DNA of 64,000 nucleotides from Acidobacteriota bacterium (GCA_018001935.1 JAGNHB010000014.1:20050-84049); one strand, 5' to 3'; positions 8,266 through 17,911 are shown, counted from the stretch's first letter. The notes: generated by a model from the sequence alone, not told the origin. Numbers and translations: made by a program.

Positions 8266-9297
8266 TCACGCCCGCTCACCGGGCTTCGGAAGGGCGCCCG
8301 CCCCAACGGCCCCTCGCGCATCCCCGCCGTCGGGGGCGGTGTCGCCCGCCGTGCCGCGGACCACCTCGCGGACCACGTACGCCGGCCTTTGCTTGACCTC
8401 CTCGTAGATCCGCCCGAGGTACTCCCCGATGATCCCGATGGAGATGAGCTGGACTGACCCGAAAAAGAAGATGCTGAGGAGGGTCGACGTCCAGCCGGGG
8501 ATGGCCTGGGTGGTGAAGAAACGGAAGTAGAAGACCACGCCCGTGGCCACGGCGGCGACGAAGGCGGAGAAAAGCCCGACGGCGGTGGCGAGGCGGAGGG
8601 GGATCGTGGAGAAGGAGAAGACGGCGTCCAGGGCCAGGCCGACGAGCCGGTGGAACCGTACGCGCGGGGGGCCGTCGGTCCGGGGGTCCCGCTCGACGGG
8701 GACCCCTTCCTGCCGAAAACCCGCCCAGGCCCGCATCCCGGGAACGAAACGGTTGCGTTCGGGCATGGCGGCGATCACGTCGACCACCTTGCGGTCCATC
8801 AGGCAGAAGAGCCCCGCTTCGAGGGGGATCGGGATGCTCGCGAGCCGGAAGAGCAGGCGGTAGAAGGCGGAGAAGAGTAAGCGCTTGAGGATGTTCTCCT
8901 TGCGCTTTTCCCGGACGGCGTAGACGACGTCGGCCCCGGCCTCCCAGCGGGCGATGAAGCTTTCGACCGCTTCCGGACGGTCCTGGAGGTCCGCGTCCAG
9001 GATCACCACGGCGTCGCCCGATGCGTGCTGCAACCCGGCAAAGACCGCGGTCTGGTGGCCGAAGTTCCGGGAGAGGTTCACCAGGACCACCGCCGGGTCG
9101 GAGCGGGCCCAGCCCCGGACGATGGACTCGCTGGCGTCCCGGCTCCCGTCGTTGACGAAGAGGTACTCCGCCGCGCAGCCCAGACGGGGGGCGACGGCCT
9201 TCAGACGTTCGTACAGGACGGGGAGATTGGCGGCTTCGTTGAGAAAGGGGATGACGAAGGAGAGCCGTTTCATGGGGGGGCGCCGCGCGGGGGTCAT
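8266..9297 (-). CDS. Family 2 glycosyltransferase, polyprenyl-phosphate (DPM1/GtrB-like)
   Basis: 343 residues. The GT-A domain begins with SFVIPFLNEAANLPVL, has FVNDGSRD, and the metal/sugar-binding ILDADLQD. Two C-terminal membrane helices follow (TAVGLFSAFVAAVAT and a helix near LLSIFFFGSVQL), as in GtrB/ArnC enzymes that transfer sugars to undecaprenyl phosphate on the cytoplasmic face. The last segment GEYLGRIYEEVKQRP is characteristic of the family. The ATG at 9297 overlaps the TGA of the upstream J-domain gene. A second ATG at 9273 lies at the start of the conserved domain and is a possible alternative. It works in surface glycan or glycolipid synthesis; the sugar is not evident. Confidence 0.88.
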   Translation of the reverse strand: MTPARRPPMKRLSFVIPFLNEAANLPVLYERLKAVAPRLGCAAEYLFVNDGSRDASESIVRGWARSDPAVVLVNLSRNFGHQTAVFAGLQHASGDAVVILDADLQDRPEAVESFIARWEAGADVVYAVREKRKENILKRLLFSAFYRLLFRLASIPIPLEAGLFCLMDRKVVDVIAAMPERNRFVPGMRAWAGFRQEGVPVERDPRTDGPPRVRFHRLVGLALDAVFSFSTIPLRLATAVGLFSAFVAAVATGVVFYFRFFTTQAIPGWTSTLLSIFFFGSVQLISIGIIGEYLGRIYEEVKQRPAYVVREVVRGTAGDTAPDGGDARGAVGAGALPKPGERA

Positions 9298-10862
9298 CGC
9301 TTGAAGAGCTTCCCGAACATCCCCCGCGACTTCGACTTGTTCGAATCCTCGATTTCCTTGAGCTCCTGCCGGGCGATCTTGTTCTCAGGGTCCCACTGGA
9401 GCGCCTGCTCGAACATGTTCACCGCCTTGACGTTGAGGTTCGCCTCCTTGTACATGCGGCCGAGGTGAAGGTAGGTGGAGACGTTCATGGGGTTGACCTC
9501 GATGGCCTTGAGAAAGTGCTGTTCGGCCTCGCGCTTGTACTGGGGAATCTTCGACATGGCGTAGCCGAGGTAGGCGTTGTAGTCGCCGTTCTCCGGCTTG
9601 AGCTGCACGGCCCGGCGGAGCAGGCCGACGGCCTCGGCGTACTTCTGGCTGTTGATCAGGGCCCGTCCCTTGTTGAAGTGCTCCAGGGCCAGGGCGTCGA
9701 CGTTCAAGGGCGGCTCCGGGCCGCTGGCGACCACCTTGCGGGTGTTCAGCTTCTCGTCGTAGACCCCTTTCTGGGAGGGGTCCTTGAGCGTCTCGTAGGC
9801 GGTGTTGATCAGGTTCGAGATCTTCTCCAGGAGGCTGCTGAGCTGGGGGGAACGGTACTTTTCGAACTTGTCCGGATGGTAAAGCTTGACCAGGGCGTAG
9901 TAGCGGTTCTTCAGCTCGGAGAGCGAGAACTTCTCCCGGTCGATCCCGAGGACATCGTAGTAGTTCTGGCGGTCCATCTCGTCGTGCAGGTCGCTCAGTT
10001 CCGAGATCTTCCCCTGGACGTCGAAGGCCTTCTCGGTCCCGGCAGCGCCGCCGGAGATTGCCCCGGCCTTCGCCGGCGAGGGCGCGGAGGGCGCCGGTTG
10101 GGCCGGGGGGGCCTCGGCCTTCTCCGGGGCGGAGAACGGGGAGGCGGACGGCACCCGGTGCAGGGGGGTGAACGACAGGAAGTGGAGAGCGTCCAGGAGG
10201 GCGAGATGTTCCAGCGTTTTCTCCTGGGGTGCGTTCACCTGCTGGAGGACCTCGGGGATGCCGAACATCCCGGTCAGCTTGGAGAGGACCGTGCTCTCGG
10301 CGGAGTTGAAGGGAAGCGCCCGCATGACCTGGATCTTGTCGAGGACCAGGTTGACGTGGTAGCCCTCGAAGTACTCCACGAGACGCTCCGTGGACAGGTT
10401 CATCGTCCGGAGGAGGTGAAGCTGCATCTCCTCGAGGTGGAGGGGGGGCTTTTTGGAGGGACCCTTGGATTTCTCCCGCTCGTTGATCTTGAAGTCGATG
10501 CGGTCCCATTCCAGCATCGCCTGGACCATGCGGGAGAGCTGAAGCGAGAAGACTTTCCGGATCTGGTGTTCGGTGAGCTGCTTCTCCTGGATGAGTTCCT
10601 CGTCCAGTTCGAAGGCCTTGAGCTTGATCTGGGTTTTCTGCTTCAGCTCGTCGGAGGTCATGATCTTGAGCATGACCAGCAGAACCGAGAACTTCTCCTT
10701 CAGGTCGGTGCTGTCCAGGTAGGTGATGCAATCTTCGTGGATCTCGAAGATTTTCCGGTCGTGCCCGTGCTGGAAGACAATGTGGAACGAAGTTCTCGAC
10801 CGGCGGGCATCATCCAGAATTTTCAGAATTTTTTCAGCCCGATCGTGCATATTTGCTTCCAT
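9294..10862 (-). CDS. DUF4388-like/J-domain/TPR regulatory protein
   Basis: 522 residues in three parts. Residues 1-230 form an alpha/beta segment resembling the DUF4388 (PatA-type) domain of gliding and predatory bacteria. A Pro/Ala-rich linker (about 240-275) precedes a J domain at about 303-370 with YYDVLGID and the HPD tripeptide near 329, so it can presumably stimulate a DnaK ATPase. TPR repeats fill the rest, ending in a basic tail (KSRGMFGKLFKR). No Gly/Phe or zinc-finger region is present, so it is not a housekeeping DnaJ. ATG 10862 sits directly after AAGAGG; a second ATG at 10850 has better spacing. The protein heads an operon with the glycosyltransferase. Confidence 0.85.
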   Translation of the reverse strand: MEANMHDRAEKILKILDDARRSRTSFHIVFQHGHDRKIFEIHEDCITYLDSTDLKEKFSVLLVMLKIMTSDELKQKTQIKLKAFELDEELIQEKQLTEHQIRKVFSLQLSRMVQAMLEWDRIDFKINEREKSKGPSKKPPLHLEEMQLHLLRTMNLSTERLVEYFEGYHVNLVLDKIQVMRALPFNSAESTVLSKLTGMFGIPEVLQQVNAPQEKTLEHLALLDALHFLSFTPLHRVPSASPFSAPEKAEAPPAQPAPSAPSPAKAGAISGGAAGTEKAFDVQGKISELSDLHDEMDRQNYYDVLGIDREKFSLSELKNRYYALVKLYHPDKFEKYRSPQLSSLLEKISNLINTAYETLKDPSQKGVYDEKLNTRKVVASGPEPPLNVDALALEHFNKGRALINSQKYAEAVGLLRRAVQLKPENGDYNAYLGYAMSKIPQYKREAEQHFLKAIEVNPMNVSTYLHLGRMYKEANLNVKAVNMFEQALQWDPENKIARQELKEIEDSNKSKSRGMFGKLFKR

Positions 10863-10880
10863 CCTCTTACCCCATAGCCT

Positions 10881-10909
10881 ATAATAAAATTCTTAAGGCG
10901 AAAGTACAA
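10881..10909 (-). promoter_or_regulatory. Promoter for the J-domain/TPR gene
   Basis: Read on the minus strand, TTGTAC (10909-10904) and TATTAT (10886-10881) are spaced by 17 bp. The -10 box is about 20 bp upstream of the ATG. The region is AT-rich relative to its surroundings. Confidence 0.6.
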
Positions 10910-10941
10910 GGAAAAGTTGATCGACGGTGGGAGGTTCGCCG

Positions 10942-12000
10942 GTGGACGGCAGGAAGAAGTGGAAGATCCTCGTTGTGGACGATGAGGAATGGAACCGCTT
11001 GATCATGGTGGGTTTCCTTGAACAGTACGAGTGCGTTTCGGCCCGGAACGGGATGGAGGCCCTCGAGGTCGTGAAGAGCTTCCGGCCCGACCTGATCTTC
11101 CTTGATCTGATGATGCCGGAGATGGATGGGTTCGAGACCTGCCGCCGCCTGAAGACCAACCCGCAGACCCAGCACATCCCCGTCGTCATCGTGACCTCCT
11201 TCACCGATCGGGATTCGCGGATCAAGGGGCTCGAAACCGGGGCCAACGACTTCCTGACGAAGCCCGTCGACCGGCTCGAACTCCTGGTCAGGACAAGCAA
11301 CCTTTTGAAAAACAAGGAGTACGACGACTTTCTCCTGAACTACAACAAGATCCTCGCGGAGCAGTTGGCGGAGAAGACCAGCGAACTCCGGGCCTCCTTC
11401 ATCGACACGGTGCACCGCCTGACCCTCGCCGCCGAGTACAAGGACGAGGACACGGCCTGCCACATCAAGCGGATCGGCCTCTACGCCCGGGCCCTGGCCC
11501 AACAGATGAACGCCTCCCCGGACGAGCTGGAGAACATCTGGTACGCGAGCCCGATGCACGACATCGGGAAGATCGGGATCCCCGACAGCATCCTGCTCAA
11601 GCCCGAGCAACTGACCTGCGACGAGTACGAGGTGATGAAGTCCCACACCCTGATCGGGGCCAAGATCCTCCACGATTCCAAGTCCCAGATCCTCAAGGCG
11701 GCCGAGGTCATCGCCCTCCACCACCACGAGCGCTGGGACGGCGGGGGGTACCCGGCCGGTCTCAAGGGGGACCGGATCCCCATCGAGGGGCGGATCGTCA
11801 ACATCGTCGACCAGTATGACGCACTCCGCAGCAACCGCCCCTACAAGCCGCCCTTCGACCACCCCAAGGCCGTCCGGATCATCCTCGAGGGGGACGGCCG
11901 CACCATGCCCTCCCACTTCGACCCGGACGTCTTCCGTGCCTTCGCGGCCGCCCAGGACCAGTTCGACGACATTTTCCGGAACACCCGCATCGACATGTAG
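10942..12000 (+). CDS. Response regulator with HD-GYP domain (predicted c-di-GMP phosphodiesterase)
   Basis: 352 residues. The N-terminal receiver has the acidic pair VVDDEE, the phosphoacceptor Asp in [13 protein letters not shown], the T/S in VTSF and the Lys in FLTKPVD. A short helical linker leads to an HD-GYP domain with [10 protein letters not shown], the HH-E-WDGGGYP signature and VDQYDAL. HD-GYP proteins hydrolyse c-di-GMP or related dinucleotides, and phosphorylation of the receiver usually controls this. No histidine kinase lies beside it, so it is an orphan regulator. GTG at 10942 is preferred because GGGAGG precedes it by eight bases; GTG at 10927 lacks a site. It diverges from the J-domain gene. 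Confidence 0.9.
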   Translation: MDGRKKWKILVVDDEEWNRLIMVGFLEQYECVSARNGMEALEVVKSFRPDLIFLDLMMPEMDGFETCRRLKTNPQTQHIPVVIVTSFTDRDSRIKGLETGANDFLTKPVDRLELLVRTSNLLKNKEYDDFLLNYNKILAEQLAEKTSELRASFIDTVHRLTLAAEYKDEDTACHIKRIGLYARALAQQMNASPDELENIWYASPMHDIGKIGIPDSILLKPEQLTCDEYEVMKSHTLIGAKILHDSKSQILKAAEVIALHHHERWDGGGYPAGLKGDRIPIEGRIVNIVDQYDALRSNRPYKPPFDHPKAVRIILEGDGRTMPSHFDPDVFRAFAAAQDQFDDIFRNTRIDM

Positions 12001-12004
12001 AGGG

Positions 12005-14188
12005 TCAGGAACCGCTCCGGCTCACGTCCAGGACCCCCCGCAGGGCCCGGAGCTTCTCCAGGACCGTCCGAATCTCGTCGGCCGAGCGGACCAGGAGGAC
12101 GAAGTCCATCATCGTGCACCCGTCCCGGGCCTGGACGGCGCCCGACGAAAGCGGGACATCCATCTTTTTCAGCAGGCCCGCGACCGCGGTCTGAACGGCG
12201 GGGCGCTCGGCGGTGAGATGGATCTTCACCGGGAGCGTCTCCCGTGACTTGCCGGCCCACTCGGCGTCGAGGATCCGCTCCTCCGGTTCCTTCTCGAGCC
12301 GGGGGCAGTCCTTCCGGTGGATCGTCACGCCGCGGCCCCGGGTCACGAAGCCCACGATCGCGTCCCCGAGGAGGGGGTTGCAGCACCGCGCGTAGCGGAC
12401 CAGCATGTCGTTCTGCCCGGCCACGACGATGGTGGACGGGTGCCGGACGGGCCTCGCCGGCACGGTTTCCGGGAGCGGCGCCGGCGGGGGGGGTGCTGCC
12501 GCCGATTCGGGGCAGAGCGCCTCGAGAACGGCGTCGGGGGTAAGTTCCTCCCGCCCCAGGTTGAGGTGGAGGTCGTCGAGGGACCGGCACCGGAATCTTT
12601 CCAGGGCTTTCGCGACGCGGGGCTCGTCCTTGAGCAGGCGCGACAGCGGGACCGCCCGTTCCTTCGCCGCGCGCTCGAGCAGGTCCCGGCCCCGGGCGCG
12701 TTCCTGGAGCCGGCGGGTTTCCCCGAGGAAGTGCCGGATCTTCTGCCGCGCCCGGTGGGTGCGGACGAATTCGAGCCAGTCGGGGGAGGGTTTCGCCCGG
12801 GGGTGGGTGATGACTTCCACGATGTCCCCGTTCTTCAGTTCGTCCGAGAGGGGCGCGATCCGCCCGTTCACCTTGGCGCCCACGCACGTGTGGCCCACGT
12901 CGGTGTGCACCGCGTAGGCGAAGTCGAGGGGGGTGGCGCCGGCCGACAGTTCCCGGACGTCGCCGGCGGGTGTGAACACGAAGATCTGGTCGTCGAAAAG
13001 GTCGGTCCGGAGCGTGTCCAGGACGGCGTTGTCGAACACCCCCTCGCCGCCGGCGAGCATGTCGTGGAGCCAGCCGAACTGGCGGAGCCGGTCCTCGCCG
13101 GCGCCCCGGCGGGAGGACTCCTTGTACATCCAGTGGGCCGCCACGCCGTTCTCGGCGATGTCGTGCATCTCCCGGGTCCGGATCTGGACCTCGATCCGCT
13201 CGTTGCCGGGGCCGATGACGGCGGTGTGGAGCGACTGGTAGCCGTTGGGCTTCGGCACGGCGATGTAATCGTCGAAGGTCCCGGGGATCGGCCGCCAGCG
13301 GTGGTGGATGAGGCCGAGGACCTGGTAGCAGTGGGCGATGGTCTCCACGATGACCCGCAGGGCCGTGATGTCGTAGAGGTCGCCGTAGTCCAGCCCGCGC
13401 TCCTCCATTTTCCGCTGGATGGACCAGAAGTGCTTGCCCCGGCCGCTGATTTCGCCCTCCAGGGCGTTGTCCGCCAGCATGGCGGCGATTTCCCGCCGAG
13501 CCTGGTCCACCAGGGACGCCCGCTCGGCCTGGGTCTTCGCCACCAGGGCCTTGAGGTTTTGGTACTTCTCGGGCTGGAGGAAGCGGAAGGCCTGGTCCTC
13601 GAGTTCCCGCTTGAACCGGTACAGCCCCAGCCGGTTGGCGAGCGGGGCGTAGATGTCCATGGTCTCCTGGGCGATGACCTTCTGCTCCTCGTCGGGGAGG
13701 TGCTGCAGCGTGCGCAGCGAGTTGAGGCGGTCCGCCAGTTTGATGAGGATGACCCGCAGGTCCCGCGCCAAGGTCAGGATCAGCTTCCGGAAGCTCTCGG
13801 GGTCTGACAGCCCCCCGCGGCGGAAACCGTAGCGGGAGATCCGGGACGTGGTCTCCAGCAGTTCGGCCGCCTGCGGGGCGACCCGGACCCGGGAGACGAG
13901 GTCGGACGCCGTCACCCGGCCGCGCTCGTAGGCGGCGAGGAGGATCCCCGCCTCCAGGCCCGCGGGGTCCATCTTCAACTCGGCGAGCGAGAGGGCGACC
14001 CCCAGTGAGTGGACAGAGAAGGGGTCCCCCGAGGCGCGCACAACCCCCTCGAGGGCTTTCGTCGCCTGCTGGAGAACGGCCTCGACCTCCCGGCACGCCT
14101 CCGCGGGAAGGTAGGCCGCAAGCGTGTCCATCAGGTGAGCCCGGAGTTCCTCGGGCGTCGCCCGCTTGGTGGAGACGGGGTCCTTCAT
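12005..14188 (-). CDS. relA: RelA-type (p)ppGpp synthetase with a degenerate hydrolase domain
   Basis: 727 residues in RelA/SpoT long-RSH order: pseudo-HD (about 45-190), synthetase (about 248-355), TGS (about 400-465) and ACT (about 650-727). The synthetase core is intact, with RGKHFWSIQRKM, YDITALRVIV, FDDYIAVPKPNGYQSLHT and EVQIRT. In the HD domain the first His (HSLGVA) and the late KLADRLNSLRTL Asp remain. The essential HD-VVEDT block is replaced by AAYERGR, so ppGpp hydrolysis should be lost. The ATG overlaps the upstream TPR gene's stop (ATGA), so it is coupled to a kinase/TPR operon. It converges with the HD-GYP gene with four bases between. Confidence 0.92.
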   Translation of the reverse strand: MKDPVSTKRATPEELRAHLMDTLAAYLPAEACREVEAVLQQATKALEGVVRASGDPFSVHSLGVALSLAELKMDPAGLEAGILLAAYERGRVTASDLVSRVRVAPQAAELLETTSRISRYGFRRGGLSDPESFRKLILTLARDLRVILIKLADRLNSLRTLQHLPDEEQKVIAQETMDIYAPLANRLGLYRFKRELEDQAFRFLQPEKYQNLKALVAKTQAERASLVDQARREIAAMLADNALEGEISGRGKHFWSIQRKMEERGLDYGDLYDITALRVIVETIAHCYQVLGLIHHRWRPIPGTFDDYIAVPKPNGYQSLHTAVIGPGNERIEVQIRTREMHDIAENGVAAHWMYKESSRRGAGEDRLRQFGWLHDMLAGGEGVFDNAVLDTLRTDLFDDQIFVFTPAGDVRELSAGATPLDFAYAVHTDVGHTCVGAKVNGRIAPLSDELKNGDIVEVITHPRAKPSPDWLEFVRTHRARQKIRHFLGETRRLQERARGRDLLERAAKERAVPLSRLLKDEPRVAKALERFRCRSLDDLHLNLGREELTPDAVLEALCPESAAAPPPPAPLPETVPARPVRHPSTIVVAGQNDMLVRYARCCNPLLGDAIVGFVTRGRGVTIHRKDCPRLEKEPEERILDAEWAGKSRETLPVKIHLTAERPAVQTAVAGLLKKMDVPLSSGAVQARDGCTMMDFVLLVRSADEIRTVLEKLRALRGVLDVSRSGS

Positions 14189-15831
14189 CGGCCCGATTTC
14201 CAGCGATCGAACAAGGCCATCACCGCCGGGCTGACCCACTTCCGCGGCGCTTGGAAGCCCGCGGGAAGGGAGGCGATGTCCTTTCGCGCGCTCTCCAGCA
14301 TCGCCCTGGCCTCGTCGCCTTCCAGGCGGTGGATGCAGACAGCCGCGCAGGCCCGGAAGAAGAGGGCGATCTCCCGGCGGGTGCAGTCGCCGCGCTTGAG
14401 GTACTCGTCCAGGAGGAAACGCACCTTGCGGTAGTCGCCGGAGTCGAAGTACTCCTCCAGGGCGTTCCGGAGGTACTCCTCCGTCTCCATGTTCCCGCTC
14501 TTCTGCCGGAGGTCCCGGATCTGCCGGAGGAGGTCCTGGGCCTCGGGCGACTCGGGGAAATCGGCCCGGGCGGCCTCCGTCAGGCGGGCGGCCTGCTCCG
14601 TGTCCCCGGACTTGAGCCGCTCGCGGGCCTGGGCCAGGTTCCGGTCGAGGGCGGCCTTCTTGTCCGCGATGACCTTCAGGAGTTTCCGGGCCTCCGCCTG
14701 GAACTCCTGCTGCGTCTCCAGTTGGCGCAGCAGGCCCTCGGCCTCCTTCCACCGCTTCTGGTCGACGAGACGGCGGACGTCGGCGACGCGGCGGAGGCGC
14801 TGGATCTGGGCCTGGACCGGCCGGAACTCGGCGGCGCCCGCGAAGTACTTTTCCCCCAGCGTGACGAAGGCGACGGCCTTGTCCAGGTTGCCCCCGTCTG
14901 CGGCGGACCGGGCCTCGTCCGCCAGCCGGGCCTTGACCTCGTCCAGGGCCTTCCGGACGTCGTCCGCCGCGGGGTACTTCTGGGCTGCCCGACGACCGGT
15001 TTCCAGGGCCATCTCGTAACTTCCCTGGCGGGTGTAGTTGCGGATGTCCGCGACGACCTCCTGGAGCGACTGGCTCCGCGCCTTCGCGTCGGCGATGGCG
15101 GCGTTGGACTGCTCGAGCATCCGCTGGGCCTCGGCGGCGTGGAAGCGGTTGATGGCCACCACCACCTGGAGGCAGGGGACGGCCTTCTCGTGCTGGCCCG
15201 CCTGGAAGAAGGCCCGGCCGTTCTCCCAGTTGCGCAACTCCCGCTCGATGTCGTCGAGGGCGGACGCGGCCTTCTTCGAGGCGTCGGGGTCGCCCTTGGC
15301 GTCCCGGGCCTGGGTGAAGAGCCGCTGGGCCGTGGGGTAGTCCCCCCGCCGAAGGGCGTCCTCCGCCTGGGCCACGGCTTGGGCCACCGCGGGGTCGCGG
15401 GCGGGCGCCTCGGGCCCGACGGGCGGGCGCGAGGCCGCCTCTGCGAACGCCTTGTTGACCTTCTCCTTCAGGACGTTGTACTTCGCCACGTAGGCCGAGT
15501 CCCGGCCGAACTCCTTCAGCTCGATGTTCTCCAGCTGCTGGTCCAGGTACTCCTTGGCGGCCTCGTACTTGCGCAGGTTGAAGTAGGCTTCCACCAGCAG
15601 GATGTAGGGCTTGTAGTCCATGTAGAAGTGGCTGTAGATCTGGGCGTTTCGTTTCGGGCGCGGGTACTTCTTGAGGCAGTAGTTCACCAGGTTGTTGACG
15701 GTGACGGTCCACTGGCCGGACTTCGCGGCCTTCTCCGCCTCCTCGTAGTACTTGTACCACTCCTGCTCCTGGGCGAGGGCGCACAGGGAAAGCAGGCCGG
15801 CCAGGGCCAGGGTCGCGGGAAGTCGTCTCAT
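14185..15831 (-). CDS. Exported TPR-like helical repeat protein of unknown function
   Basis: 548 residues. A cleavable signal peptide (hydrophobic core LALAGLLSLCALA followed by Q) begins the protein. The rest is helical and repeat-rich, with TPR-like units such as EEAEKAAKSGQW and EDALRRGDYPTAQRLFTQA, and many Lys/Glu/Arg. No catalytic motif is visible. It sits between a membrane Ser/Thr kinase and relA, overlapping each by four bases. A scaffold or sensor role on the periplasmic side of the kinase is plausible. That is inference from position. Confidence 0.8.
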   Translation of the reverse strand: MRRLPATLALAGLLSLCALAQEQEWYKYYEEAEKAAKSGQWTVTVNNLVNYCLKKYPRPKRNAQIYSHFYMDYKPYILLVEAYFNLRKYEAAKEYLDQQLENIELKEFGRDSAYVAKYNVLKEKVNKAFAEAASRPPVGPEAPARDPAVAQAVAQAEDALRRGDYPTAQRLFTQARDAKGDPDASKKAASALDDIERELRNWENGRAFFQAGQHEKAVPCLQVVVAINRFHAAEAQRMLEQSNAAIADAKARSQSLQEVVADIRNYTRQGSYEMALETGRRAAQKYPAADDVRKALDEVKARLADEARSAADGGNLDKAVAFVTLGEKYFAGAAEFRPVQAQIQRLRRVADVRRLVDQKRWKEAEGLLRQLETQQEFQAEARKLLKVIADKKAALDRNLAQARERLKSGDTEQAARLTEAARADFPESPEAQDLLRQIRDLRQKSGNMETEEYLRNALEEYFDSGDYRKVRFLLDEYLKRGDCTRREIALFFRACAAVCIHRLEGDEARAMLESARKDIASLPAGFQAPRKWVSPAVMALFDRWKSGR

Positions 15832-17882
15832 TGCGGCCCCCCTTCACCCAGGATGTCGCGCACCGCCTCCCCCGTGTTGAAACCGGGGAATTTCCGGCTG
15901 ACGACCAGCGCCTTGCCGCTCTCGATGGTGACGGTCTCCTTCACGGGGTCGGGCTGGAGGGCCTTGTTCTCGTAGGTCACCGTGTACTTTCCGGGCGGGA
16001 GCTGGAGCCGCAGCGGCGTCGCCAACTCCGGGATCGCCACGGGCTTCCCGGCGGCGTCGGCGATGGCGGTCACCGTGGCGGCGGGCCGGACGTCCAGGAC
16101 GAGGTGGCCCGGGGCGGGTGGCGGTGGCGGCGCGGGCCTCGTACCCGGCTGGAAGATCAGGAAGGCGATCAGGATGGCGGCGGCGGCCAGGATCCCGGTG
16201 ACCAGAAGCCAGATCTGCAGCCGCTGGCGGTGGATGTTGCGGATGCAGGTCTGCAGCCGCGGGTCCATGCCGGTCCGGGCCACCGTCTCGCCGGCCAGGC
16301 TGAGCGCGAGGTTGTACTTTCGCTTGAGGGCCAGCGACTGGATCTTCTTGACCGCCGTGCTGACGATCTCCTCCTTCTCCAGGTTCTCCACTTCCTGGAG
16401 CAGGGTTTCCGCCTCCTTGAAGTCGGGGAGGATCTCCACCACTTTCCGGCAGACCGTCTTCGCCTCCTCCCGGTTGCCTTTCTCGAGGATGGAACGCGCC
16501 TGCCGGCAGAGGGTCCGGCACTCCTCCTCACGCTCGGAACGCTCGACGGCCTCTTCCGCCGTCCGGTACATCTCCGCCAGCTCCGCGTCGGACGGGTTGA
16601 GCTTGATGGCTTCCCCGAAGACCCGGAGCGCGTCGGAGAACTGGCGCAGCCCCATGAGGTGACGGCCCTTGTCGATGTAGCCCTCGATGGACTGCCGGAG
16701 CCGCTTCTCGCTCTCCTTCTGGTGGGTTTTCCGGACCCACTCCAGGGCCCGGGGGTTTTCCGGGTCGATGATCAGCGCCTCGTTGAAACACTCGAGGGCC
16801 AGGTCGAAGTGGTCGTCCTCATAAAAGTTGGAGCCTTCGGAGAGGAGTTCGTCGATGCGTATGGCCCGCTTCTTCTCCTGTATCTCGCCGTAAAGGGCCT
16901 CCAGGATCTCGGCGGACTCCCCGGAGGAGCGCAGCCGGTCCAGCACCCGGGAGGCCAGGTCGAACTTGCCCTCCCGGATGTAGCGCTGGATCACCTCCAC
17001 CTTCAGGCTGGGCTCCTCGAGGCCGGAGCGGGTGATGGAAATGGTGGTGTCCAGGGCGGCGTCCTGGTCCATCTCGGTCATGAACTTCTTGAGCCGCCGG
17101 GACATGCTGGACAGGTCCATGAAGCGGTCGTCGGGGTTCTTGCTCAGCGCCTTCATCACCACCGCTTCCAGCTCGGCGGGGCAGGTGGGGAAGAAGTCGC
17201 GGACCGACGCCGGTTTCTCGTGCAGGATCTTGTAGAGGATCGAGGTGTAGTTCTCCCCCTCGAAGGGGCGGCGGCCCGTCAGCAGCTCGAAGAGGATGAC
17301 CCCCACGGCGAACTGGTCGGAGCGGCCGCTGGTGGGGTCGCACTTGACCGCCTCCGGCGACATGTACGAGGGCGTCCCCAGCATCACGCCCGTCTTGGTG
17401 AGGAGCGACGACTGGCTGATCTGGGCGATGCCGAAGTCCACGATCTTGACCCGGCCGGTGGGCAGGAGAAAGATGTTGGCCGGCTTGACGTCTCGGTGGA
17501 TGATGCCGTTCTGGTGGGCGAAGTTGAGCCCCTCGCAGACCTGCACGACGATGTCGATGACCTTCTTCAGGGTGAAGATGTAGCCGGACTGCATCAGGTG
17601 CAGCAGGTCCGAGCCCTCCAGGAACTCCATGGCGATGAAGGGGATGCCCTGGTCCTCGCCCAGTTCGTAGATGATGACGATGTTGTCGTGCCGGAGGCGC
17701 CCCGGGGCCTGGGCCTCCTTGTAGAAGCGCTTCTTGAAGTCCGGGTCCGCGGCGTTGGTGTAGGACATGGTCTTGAGCGCCACGTAGCGGGCCATGAGGG
17801 AGTCGTAAGCCTTGTAAACGATCCCCATGGCCCCCTTGCCCAGTTCCTCGATGACTTCATACTTGCCGAGTTGTTTCAGCAT
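15828..17882 (-). CDS. Transmembrane Hanks-type Ser/Thr kinase with TPR and PEGA-like tail
   Basis: 684 residues. The kinase domain (about 8-275) has GKGAMGIVYKA, the VALK lysine, HRDVKPAN near residue 128, VDFGIAQ and YMSPEAV. A helical TPR-like middle (about 300-520) contains ALECFNEALIIDPEN and DALRVFGEAIKLNP. A single membrane helix (LVTGILAAAAILIAFLIF) near 545-562 places the last 110 residues outside the cytoplasm. That tail begins GHLVLDVRP and resembles a PEGA domain. It is the first gene of a three-gene operon with a TPR protein and relA, and the stop overlaps the next start. A consensus -10 lies upstream. Confidence 0.92.
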   Translation of the reverse strand: MLKQLGKYEVIEELGKGAMGIVYKAYDSLMARYVALKTMSYTNAADPDFKKRFYKEAQAPGRLRHDNIVIIYELGEDQGIPFIAMEFLEGSDLLHLMQSGYIFTLKKVIDIVVQVCEGLNFAHQNGIIHRDVKPANIFLLPTGRVKIVDFGIAQISQSSLLTKTGVMLGTPSYMSPEAVKCDPTSGRSDQFAVGVILFELLTGRRPFEGENYTSILYKILHEKPASVRDFFPTCPAELEAVVMKALSKNPDDRFMDLSSMSRRLKKFMTEMDQDAALDTTISITRSGLEEPSLKVEVIQRYIREGKFDLASRVLDRLRSSGESAEILEALYGEIQEKKRAIRIDELLSEGSNFYEDDHFDLALECFNEALIIDPENPRALEWVRKTHQKESEKRLRQSIEGYIDKGRHLMGLRQFSDALRVFGEAIKLNPSDAELAEMYRTAEEAVERSEREEECRTLCRQARSILEKGNREEAKTVCRKVVEILPDFKEAETLLQEVENLEKEEIVSTAVKKIQSLALKRKYNLALSLAGETVARTGMDPRLQTCIRNIHRQRLQIWLLVTGILAAAAILIAFLIFQPGTRPAPPPPPAPGHLVLDVRPAATVTAIADAAGKPVAIPELATPLRLQLPPGKYTVTYENKALQPDPVKETVTIESGKALVVSRKFPGFNTGEAVRDILGEGGPQ

Positions 17883-17911
17883 GGGCCGCTCTCTGCCTGA
17901 ATATCGGGCTC

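Noticed and set aside
14189-15847. N-terminal extension of relA into the TPR gene
   Set aside because: The same bases encode the exported TPR protein in another frame; the relA ATG at 14188 overlaps its stop.
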